Assembly: GCA_038326615.1 (NCBI GenBank)
Contig: JBBQKF010000059.1
Location: forward strand, 1 to 20,485
DNA length: 20,485 nt
Source of the DNA: JBBQKF01 sp038326615
GTDB taxonomy: Bacteria; Bacillota; Clostridia; Saccharofermentanales; UBA5734
Direction: 5' to 3'
Under the pieces are notes generated by a model. The model did no database searches. It was not told the DNA's origin and was given only the letters and a program-made list of their open reading frames with translations. Position 1 is the stretch's first letter. Each line of letters opens with the position of its first letter. Of the stretch, positions 5,958 through 13,200 are shown piece by piece. The translations under genes were made by a program, and so were the position numbers.

Positions 5958-8102
5958 TTAATACTGTTTTTCTTGAAGCGGATACGCTTTAATATATTGT
6001 TCTGCTTTTTTCTTATAATCATCAAATGTGAACCCATTGCCTAGTTTGGAGTTTAAATCTAGTTTTATTTTAACAGCAATCATATTTACAAGATTATGAA
6101 CTCCTAAATTTGAAATCATATTTTTCTCAATTAAAGCTACCACAACGCCTTTTAATGCACTTTTTTTTCTATCTGAAAGTGCATACTTCCCATCTTGGGT
6201 GATTGCTAGGTCTTCAAGGATTTCTAAAATATATGTTTGGGTTTCTGTTTTGAAAAAAGAATCGAAGGTGTGAATAATCGCTGTTTTATTTTGGTTCTCA
6301 TCTAATATGGCTCTTGCAGGTCCACAACTCCACCTTTGATTGTTCGAGTTGCCTGAAGGGTGGGAGATTTGCTCTGTTTTAAGAATCTCCTTTCTATTGT
6401 TATTATCTTCTATGATGTTGTCAAAGAAAGGTGGATAATCAATTTTCAATTGCTTCATCTTAAATACCATGGCAGAATAATAACCAAAACGGTTTATTGT
6501 CCTGGGTGAGATGTAAAAGTCGTATTTGATTTTGCAAACAACTTTCCAACCATATTCACCTTGGCTTAAATGCCCGAAATCACAAAAGCCAGTATTATAC
6601 TGCCTGCTTAATATATTGTATACCGTGTCATGATTTGTGAGCAAATTGTCAAAAGATACATTGTATTTTTTGTCGAAATAAGTTAAGCCATCATTAAAGC
6701 CATCTACGTATGATTTCTTATAAGCAGTGCCCACAATTCTGTTTTCTTTATCCTTTGAATTGTGTTTTACAAGAACATTTTTGTCGTTTAAAAATACTGC
6801 TAGCCATAAGCAATATATGGGTTTGTCATCAATAAACCCTAAATTGTCAGTCTTGAAAGACCTGGCAATTGAGTTGTAAATATTTATGCTTTCTTCTTCA
6901 AATGAAAAGTCTTTTGTGTTTAAATAAGAAGTTGTTTTTGTTTTTAATTCTGTGCTGTCAAATTCAATTAAACTTGATTTTATTAATTTGTCATAAATAT
7001 CGTTTTTTTTATCTGAATCGTTTGATGTGTCTTCGGAGTCTATATTTGTTTTTCGGGTGATTTTGCTTTCTGAAATGAAACTCTCTAAGTGTGACTTTAT
7101 CTCGCTGATGTAATGTTCAGATATGCAGGAAATGAAAGATCTATGTGTCTTTAATAATTCATCATCTATGTTGTTTTCAGAATGTAGCTTGTTGGAGAGA
7201 TTGTCATATAATATGTATTGTTGATATATGTGAGCATGTTCGGTTTCGTCAAATTGTGGAAGATAAAATGAGTTTAATGATATTTTGTTTTTGGTGAGGA
7301 TTTTATGTGCGGTTTTTGATGATTCATAATCGAATTTGTATTCTATTTCTTCAATTGTGCTTAGAAAATAATCTGCAAAATGTTTTCTGTTTGCATGGTT
7401 TATATTGAGAAATAAATCTATTTTCTTACGAAGGTCCTTGTAAATCTTAACTAAGGCTTCATCATAATAAAAGCTGGCTTCATCATAATAACAAGTAGGA
7501 TCTGCTATGGATTTAAAATTCTCCATTAAGTTTTCTATGTTTCCAAGAAAAGAATTAAATAAAGTATCTTGTGTTGATTCATCTGCGGTAGAAAGTTTTG
7601 TGTTTGCTAAATGCTGAATCGGCTTGCAAGTCTTTTTTCCAATAAAGCTGGTTTTTTTTAATTCATATTTTTCAATTTCACTCTTTGCATGGCTAATTCT
7701 ATCTTTTACATTGTTAATGTCATCTTGATCCTGGCAAAAGGGGAGTAATATGCTGTATTCTAAAAATCTGTGTTGAACATTTGGAAGCTCGCTTATTGCT
7801 TTAATTACAATAGGAATGTTGGTGGAACTTAGGTTCCTAATGTTTTGTGCTGTGGTGACTTTGTATTCGTAATTAATTGCATTTGAATCTTTTGTGCCGT
7901 TTTTCGGCATGTTTATAATCTCTAAGGTTTGCTTAATATGACGTTCTGTTTTTTTTATGATTTTAGCAGCATCTTCGTTGTTGTTGTCTTTTTCAAAATC
8001 ATTCAAAAAATCGTATAAACATGAATGTCTTAGGTCTAAATCTGCAATTTTGAATATTGCTTCAAGCGTACGTTCATGACCGCTATATAAAGACATATTC
8101 AT
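5958..8102 (-). CDS. Large hypothetical protein of the mobile-element module
   Basis: 714 residues, ATG start with its own promoter at 8150-8180. I do not recognise a family. The first 380 residues look mostly alpha-helical, rich in Lys, Glu, Asn and Ser, with segments such as DAAKIIKKTERHIKQTLEI and DRISHAKSEIEKYELKK. A central part (about 400-560) contains GFIDDKPIYCLWLAVFL and DGFNDGLTYFDKKYNVSF, alternating hydrophobic strands and helices. The last 100 residues form a helical tail (DRKKSALKGVVVALIEKNM). There is no signal peptide, clear transmembrane segment, nucleotide-binding motif or integrase signature (no R..HxRH..Y set). An in-frame 7-codon duplication gives the near repeat YYDEASF/YYDEALV. 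It lies between a repeat-rich non-coding region and the replication operon, on the same strand. It could be an element-encoded accessory, defence or regulatory protein. No function can be supported. Confidence 0.75.
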   Translation of the reverse strand: MNMSLYSGHERTLEAIFKIADLDLRHSCLYDFLNDFEKDNNNEDAAKIIKKTERHIKQTLEIINMPKNGTKDSNAINYEYKVTTAQNIRNLSSTNIPIVIKAISELPNVQHRFLEYSILLPFCQDQDDINNVKDRISHAKSEIEKYELKKTSFIGKKTCKPIQHLANTKLSTADESTQDTLFNSFLGNIENLMENFKSIADPTCYYDEASFYYDEALVKIYKDLRKKIDLFLNINHANRKHFADYFLSTIEEIEYKFDYESSKTAHKILTKNKISLNSFYLPQFDETEHAHIYQQYILYDNLSNKLHSENNIDDELLKTHRSFISCISEHYISEIKSHLESFISESKITRKTNIDSEDTSNDSDKKNDIYDKLIKSSLIEFDSTELKTKTTSYLNTKDFSFEEESINIYNSIARSFKTDNLGFIDDKPIYCLWLAVFLNDKNVLVKHNSKDKENRIVGTAYKKSYVDGFNDGLTYFDKKYNVSFDNLLTNHDTVYNILSRQYNTGFCDFGHLSQGEYGWKVVCKIKYDFYISPRTINRFGYYSAMVFKMKQLKIDYPPFFDNIIEDNNNRKEILKTEQISHPSGNSNNQRWSCGPARAILDENQNKTAIIHTFDSFFKTETQTYILEILEDLAITQDGKYALSDRKKSALKGVVVALIEKNMISNLGVHNLVNMIAVKIKLDLNSKLGNGFTFDDYKKKAEQYIKAYPLQEKQY

Positions 8103-8149
8103 ATGGTTAAATATTAGAAAAAGACTTCTGTATATCTAATACATTGACA

Positions 8150-8180
8150 CAAATTTACAATAAAACTAACCAAAAGCAAA
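8150..8180 (-). promoter_or_regulatory. Bacteroidota-type promoter for the 714-residue gene
   Basis: Read on the minus strand: TTTG (8177-8180), 19 nt, then TAAATTTG (8150-8157), matching TTTG-N19-TAnnTTTG. Transcription would start near 8143, about 40 nt before the ATG at 8100-8102. The fit to consensus and the short leader make this the best-supported promoter of the window. Confidence 0.6.
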
Positions 8181-8295
8181 TAAGAGAATTTTTAATTTGT
8201 GGTATCCTAAATGTTCTACAATTATCTATAAAGTTAGATGTGTTTTGAAGGTTCTTTGAAGGTTTGTTGAGGGATATAGGAGCGTTGGCTGTGTT

Positions 8296-8900
8296 GGTGT
8301 AATGACGGTGTAAAAACATTCTTAGTAGAAAGTTCGTAAAGTAGAAAGTTTGTAAAGTTCATTGAGTTCATAAAGTAGAAAGGTCATAAAGTGAAAAGTT
8401 TGTAAAGTTGAAAGTTTGTAAAGTGGTTGGAGTGCCGTTGTTTGTACTGGTGCTTGATGGGTGTAAAAACGGTTTAAAAATAGTCTTTGTTTATTGTTCG
8501 TTGTTGAAGAATGTTTATTGTTTGTTGTTCGTTGTTTGTTGTTTGGTTTAGATTTGAGAGTGTTGTTTTGATGAGGTTTAAAGGGTTTAAATGGGCTGGG
8601 TAATGGTTTGTTTGAGTGGGTGTAAAAGCGGTGTAAAAGTTAACTAAGTATAAAGTTTGTAAAGTGCATCTCGTTCGTTGCGGCGAAGGTTCAATGACCG
8701 AAAACAACTCAAGATTGAATTAGTTTTTGAGGTTTATAGTAAAAAAAGTTGCTAATTGGACAGGATGTCGTCGATTAGGATTGTAATTGAGGGGGTGTAA
8801 AAACGGTGTAAAACTATATTAGTGGCAACGAAACTAAACGCTATTGGCTAATTAGGGCTTGGATGCTTGTGATGTGTTGGTGTAAAAAGTGTGTTGAGAT
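8296..8900. repeat. Dispersed GGTGTAAAA double motif, roughly every 160 bp
   Basis: A motif of two GGTGTAAAA-type half-sites, 11 bp apart start to start, occurs at 8296-8317, 8460-8481, 8619-8640 and 8794-8815, with a degraded copy at 8879-8900. Start-to-start distances are 164, 159, 175 and 85 bp. Copies differ by a few bases. All are in the same orientation and all lie in the gene-free stretch upstream of the 714-residue gene. Such regularly spaced direct repeats are typical of iteron-like protein-binding sites at replication or transfer origins, but could also be decayed copies of a longer tandem unit of about 160 bp. Confidence 0.6.
8325..8422. repeat. Tandem 16-bp repeat array
   Basis: Head-to-tail units with consensus GTAGAAAGTTTGTAAA start at 8325, 8341, 8357 (an 18-bp diverged unit), 8375, 8391 and 8407. 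One extra isolated copy lies at 8648-8663 (GTATAAAGTTTGTAAA), right after a copy of the GGTGTAAAA motif. There are no unique spacers between units, so this is not a CRISPR array. An iteron array or a slippage-prone microsatellite-type repeat are the two readings. Confidence 0.75.
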
Positions 8901-9024
8901 GGTGTTGGTTTAAACTGACTTGCGTAGTTTGTCATTTAGTGATTGATAAAATTGTTAAATATTATTAACACATAGGGTGTTGCATAATGATTACATCATG
9001 TAAGATTGAGGAACACTCTGTAAC

Positions 9025-9048
9025 ACTAAATAAAATTTTGAAGCTATT
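9025..9048. repeat. Imperfect direct repeat, right copy (possible element end)
   Basis: ACTAAATA then AAATTTTGAAGCTA resembles the copy at 2060-2085 in the same orientation. If the pair are attachment-site remnants, the element would span about 2060-9048 and contain the whole minus-strand module plus its repeat region. The imperfect match and AT richness keep confidence low. Confidence 0.25.
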
Positions 9049-9085
9049 TTTGCTAATTATAAGAAAATTACACAAATACAAAATA

Positions 9086-9166
9086 AACCACAGTACACAA
9101 GACAACTACGTATGGTGACGTGAGAGGTATCCCCGTCAGTTAAACTGGCGGGGCAGACTAGTTGAT
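9086..9166 (+). ncRNA. Decayed group II intron 3' end (domains V and VI)
   Basis: The stretch AACCACAGTACAC...ACGTATGGTGACGTGAGAGG (9086-9127) follows the layout of domain V and the linker of bacterial group II introns, where an ACC...GTAC arm pairs with a GTACGGT arm followed by GTGAGAGG. Several domain V pairs are lost here, which suggests decay. It is followed by a domain VI-like hairpin, CCCCGTCAGT-TAA-ACTGGCGGGG (9131-9153, all ten positions pair, one as G-U), and GACTAGTTGAT, resembling the usual intron end. No intron-encoded reverse transcriptase is present. The hairpin is certain and the intron identity is from memory of the family pattern. Confidence 0.45.
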
Positions 9167-9318
9167 TAGCACTCGTAAATTTCTGAAGCCTCATGTTATT
9201 TGGTTATAATTTTATTATTTGTTGCTTCATACAAATATATATAATCATTCGTAAATTTAATTAGTAAACGCCAGACACAAATCAAGCAATTATTTCAATA
9301 TCAAAAGAATTAAATGAA

Positions 9319-9900
9319 TTGGGAGGAGAACTTGTTTTGTCGGATTTGTTCAGAAGTTATGATATGCAGTTTCAGGCAAATATGGATTACGTAAGTGGAA
9401 AGGAAAAAGCATATAGTCCACCACCTAGAGGTAGTATGCATGAGGCTGGCCGTGCAATGGATATTGATTTAAATAAAATTAAAGTTACGCTTGAAGATTT
9501 TTGGAATATTGCAAAAAAGCACGGTTTTTTTCCAATAATAAGCAAGCCATCAAGCAAACTAAAAGAGGCATGGCATTTTGATTGTAGAGGGAGTCACGGC
9601 GTAGTTTACGATTATTATAAAAGTGGAAAAGCTAATAATATGCCAGCACATACAGCAATGGCTGTAAGTGCCATTCTATCATCAGGAATTAAGGTTCTAA
9701 AATATAAAAGTTGCGAAAAAGAAGCTTTTATACAAAGTGGGCTTATTCGATTGGGATATAAAATTGGAAATATCGATGGAGATGTTGGAAATAAAACAAA
9801 AAAAGCATTAGCAAATGCAGGATTTGAAAACTATGAAGTTGAAAAATGTGTGGAATTTATTGAAGTACTTCTATTTGATAAAATTTCCATCAAATTGTAG
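9319..9900 (+). CDS. M15 peptidase with peptidoglycan-binding domain, endolysin-like, 5' end doubtful
   Basis: From a TTG at 9319 this gives 193 residues. Residues 39-50 (SMHEAGRAMDID) match the M15 motif S-x-H-x(6)-D, giving zinc ligands H41 and D48. EAWHFDCRG (83-91) supplies E83 and the third ligand H86. M15 enzymes cleave D-Ala or L-Ala-D-Glu bonds in peptidoglycan. Residues about 130-165 (AFIQSGLIRLGYKIGNIDGDVGNKTKKALANAG) form a PG_binding_1 domain. M15-like sequence (TPDTNQAIISISKELNE) continues in frame upstream to 9268, where a TAA at 9265-9267 stops it with no ATG or GTG. The gene is therefore probably truncated at the 5' end, or uses TTG and lacks the first strand. No signal peptide is present. 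It lies 356 bp upstream of the TcA-like gene on the same strand, which suggests a role in cell-wall cutting for toxin release, if still functional. Confidence 0.75.
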   Translation: MGGELVLSDLFRSYDMQFQANMDYVSGKEKAYSPPPRGSMHEAGRAMDIDLNKIKVTLEDFWNIAKKHGFFPIISKPSSKLKEAWHFDCRGSHGVVYDYYKSGKANNMPAHTAMAVSAILSSGIKVLKYKSCEKEAFIQSGLIRLGYKIGNIDGDVGNKTKKALANAGFENYEVEKCVEFIEVLLFDKISIKL

Positions 9901-10256
9901 TTTTTTTAGTAGTAAAAATGATCCACTATTTATATTTTACTTATCCTAGTTGTAAATTATTACACTAATAGTCAAAAGATTGGGATTGTTTTATGTTAAA
10001 TTTAGATTATTTTAAGAAAAAGCATTGACATTTGTTTTCAATTGCTTATATTTGTATTCATGATTTGTACCCTTGCGTTTTTTTGTAATAATCCACTTAA
10101 AATATTATCTTTTACACTATATCAGAAATTATAATGGCATAAATACCGCTTGCGAGAGCATACTAAAACTAATTTATTCTTTGGATTAATAAAATTTAAG
10201 TAATGATATTCTAGTATTTCTAAAAAATAAAATATAAAAAAATAATACACATCCCT
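9901..10256 (+). other. Gap between endolysin-like and TcA-like genes
   Basis: 356 bp of AT-rich sequence holding the promoter at 10025-10054 and the long TcA leader. I see no clear terminator after the M15 gene, no small gene and no strong ribosome binding site before 10257. The separate promoter implies that the toxin gene can be transcribed independently of the M15 gene. Confidence 0.5.
10025..10054 (+). promoter_or_regulatory. Bacteroidota-type promoter for the TcA-like gene
   Basis: TTG (10025-10027, within TTGACA), 19 nt, then TATATTTG (10047-10054) fits the Flavobacterium/Bacteroides consensus TTG-N19-TAnnTTTG. The start point would be near 10061, giving a leader of about 195 nt before the ATG at 10257. 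The long leader leaves room for post-transcriptional control, but I see no recognisable riboswitch in it. Confidence 0.5.
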
Positions 10257-13200
10257 ATGAAAACAGAATTTATTCCAATGGAATTTGACAGCACAAATCC
10301 TGATCATGTTTTGTTATTGCAAAATGCTTTAACTTTTTTAGGGTTTATAATTGGTTCAAAAGAACTATCAACCATGACCATGGGTTATACTACAAAAGAA
10401 GCCATTCATGATTATAGTAAAAAACAATGTATAAAAGGCTCCTGTGAGTTAGATGAAAAAATATTGGAGGCTCTAAATGATGAAATGGCAAAGTGTTATC
10501 ATGTAAAGGGAGTGGTGACAAATTTGAAAAAGATGCCTTTGAAAGGGTTTGTCTTGCAAATGTATAGAAAACAAATTGGGGAAATAAAAAGTAGTAAAAT
10601 TTCACTTGGACAAACAAAAGTACTTTCGGATGGAAGATTTATTTTATACTTCAATTTACCTGTAATTAAGACAAAATCAGTCGTTACTGGAGAAGTTACT
10701 GTGATAGAAGTGATTAAAAGATTTGGTGCAGTTATAAATGTTTATAATCCTAAAGATTTAAATGTTATAAACTTTTTGCCAATATACACCACTAATCCAG
10801 TAAATATTTCAAAGATTGAAACAATAAAGAACATCGAAGCTGATTTTGATAGTCAGTATTTTTCTTGTATTTTTGATGATTTAGTAGAGAAGATTGGGGA
10901 TGAAATACCTGAAGATATAAAGGCATTTTCACGTGAAGAAATCATTGATTTATCTAAAATTACAGGGATAGATATTGAAGATTTGATGAAATTGTATGTT
11001 AGTTATTTTATGTCCAACAAGATAGATACCGAATCTGATTTAATACATGCTTTTTTTTCGTTTATTTATCAGGATTATCCAATGAACAAGCCTCGAAGCC
11101 TATTTCCTCAAAATGAATTGAAAGAATATTATGATGTTGAAAAATATTTTATTGATAACACAAAAAGCTTCTTGCCATACGAGGTATATAATTCAGGATA
11201 TTGGAGTTATTTTATTAATCCATTAAAAGATAGTATTCTAAAATCACTCTTTAAAACAAGTCAAGAATGGAGTGATTATATTAAAAATTTGACATTGAAT
11301 TTAATGAATGGTTTTATTTTTGGAGGGTATAATGAAGGCTGGAATTCATATTCTAATGAGCTCATTTCAAATATAATGAATCATTCATACAGCGACATGC
11401 AAGAATGGAGTAGCTATTTAACAGATGCAATTAATAAATACTTAGTAGCACAATCATTTACACCTTCAGCGACTTGGGATGATTATATTTTGTCATTAAC
11501 AAATGACATATTGTTGCCAAAATATGATAGTGAAAATGATTGGAGAAATTATATTTTATCACTTACGCAGAACAAATTAGATACGGATTTTAATCAAGCT
11601 CCATTATGGGAAAGCTTTTTTAATCAATTTATAGATGATATTTTAAATGGAAATTTCCCAAATGATTTGGATTGGGACGAATATGTTAATAAACTATGTG
11701 AAAACTTATTGTATGGTATTGTTTTTATGGAACAAAATGATCAAAAAAACATTATTATTGAAGCATTAGATAAGTTTATAATAAATTATAACGTTCCTCC
11801 TTTAGAAATTGAATTTGAAATTAATAAGAACTTAATGGAGATTGAATTGCTAAGAAAGAAATATCAGTTTGAAAATGGGAGTTTTAAAGAAAACGTCAGC
11901 ATGCAGGATTTTTTCAATATGGCAGCCACTACTTTAGAAGATGAATCCATAAGTGAAATCACAAGCATGTTTTTTGATTATAATGCCGATTTGATTGAGT
12001 TTAGAAAAAGACTACTTGAAAACGTTGAAAAATATGGAGCAGAAAATGTACAAAAGACCATTGTTACATTTGAAGTTGGTCATATTAGCGAGAACCACTC
12101 GCCAATGATTGATTTAGTAAAAGCGGAACTTGAGAATCCAAGCCCAGGAGACGCTGAATCTGTTCGTGATTTAGCAAAATATCCAAAATCGACATGGGAA
12201 GCAAAAATTAATACACTTATCCTAAGTGGGCAACAGGGTTATCCAAGAGATACATCAGGAGAAACAGAAGCCGAAAAAATCAGTAATTATGTAGAATCTT
12301 TAAAGTTAAACAACGAGAAAATTTATCCTGATGTTTCGTATATTGCTGATGCAGATAGGGATAATGAACATGGCTTAACTTATTTTGATACCATAAAAGA
12401 TTTCATATATACTAATAATGAAGGTTTTGATTTGTTGATTGATTCGGTAGATGATAAATATCATCCAGAAGGAACTGATGCTGAAAAAGAGGAGAAGAAA
12501 AATCAATTTAAAGCTGTACAGAGAGCATTCAGAATAAGTCCAAACCCAAGATGTGCTAATGCATTGTTGGGAAGTCAGATTCATTCAGCAGGTCAGTTGT
12601 ATTTTATGGGTAAAGAAAGTGTTGAAGAGGTATTAAAGGGGAAAGGAATATCGGCTGAAGATACAGATGTGATTTTTAAGATGGCCACATCGAGGTATGC
12701 GAATTCACTTGCTGCGCTAACAAATATTAAAGGAGATTTGATGGTTGGTGAGCCTAAAGCCATAGTGCCGACTATTGATATTGATATTATAAGAAGTTTG
12801 GAAAAGGATTTTCCAAATCTTGAAGACCTTTTCGGATCATTAGATTATTGTGAGTGTACCCATTGTGCATCCGTATATAGTGCTTCGGCTTATCTTTTAG
12901 ATGTTTTGTCGTTTTTAAATGGCATTAATTCTAAAAAACCAAAACCTATTGGAAATACAAAGTATAACGTACGAGAAATTTTATCAGAACGAAGAGAAGA
13001 TATCGAAAGCATTAAATTAAATTGTACAAATGCGGAAACACCAATGCCTTATGTTGATTTGGTGAATGAGATATTCGAAAATCGGATTGGAACACCACCA
13101 CTACCACCACCTTATCAAACGTCATTAAGTGCAAAAGAACTTCGAGCAGCTCCGGAGCATGTCAATTATAGTGCATACGACACTTTGAAAAACGCTTTGT

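Larger units (their letters stand above)
8181..9085. other. Gene-free, repeat-rich region (candidate origin)
   Basis: About 0.9 kb without a credible gene. It contains the 16-bp tandem array, the GGTGTAAAA motif series, and a degenerate TTGTT/CGTTGTT tract at about 8488-8545. The strands are strongly asymmetric in G and C over about 8220-8660, with G and T dominating the plus strand, which also argues against coding. Its place upstream of a primase-helicase module suggests an origin of replication or transfer for the element. This is inferred from position and repeats, not from a match to a known origin. Confidence 0.45.

Noticed and set aside
6869..7060. 63-codon plus-strand open frame, hydrophobic
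   Set aside because: Antisense to the 714-residue gene. The Leu/Cys-rich composition is what the reverse of Lys/Glu/Asn-rich coding gives.
5958..8102. Site-specific integrase or transposase identity for the 714-residue protein
   Set aside because: No tyrosine-recombinase R..HxxR..Y set, no serine-recombinase N-terminus and no DDE pattern could be found in the translation.
8325..8422. CRISPR array
   Set aside because: Repeat units are contiguous with no unique spacers, units are only 16 bp and diverged, and no cas gene is present.
8474..8707. 77-codon open frame on the minus strand in the repeat region
   Set aside because: Its peptide is a translation of repeat and TTGTT-rich DNA (runs of T, N, Q and L) with no domain, no ribosome binding site and no promoter. 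It overlaps two repeat-motif copies.
9131..9153. Strong GC-rich hairpin as an intrinsic terminator
   Set aside because: No T-run follows on either strand, and no gene ends just upstream on the plus strand. The flanking sequence fits a group II intron domain VI better.
9901..10256. Riboswitch or holin gene in the gap before the TcA-like gene
   Set aside because: No conserved riboswitch core was recognised, and no open frame with a membrane segment of holin type is present on the plus strand.
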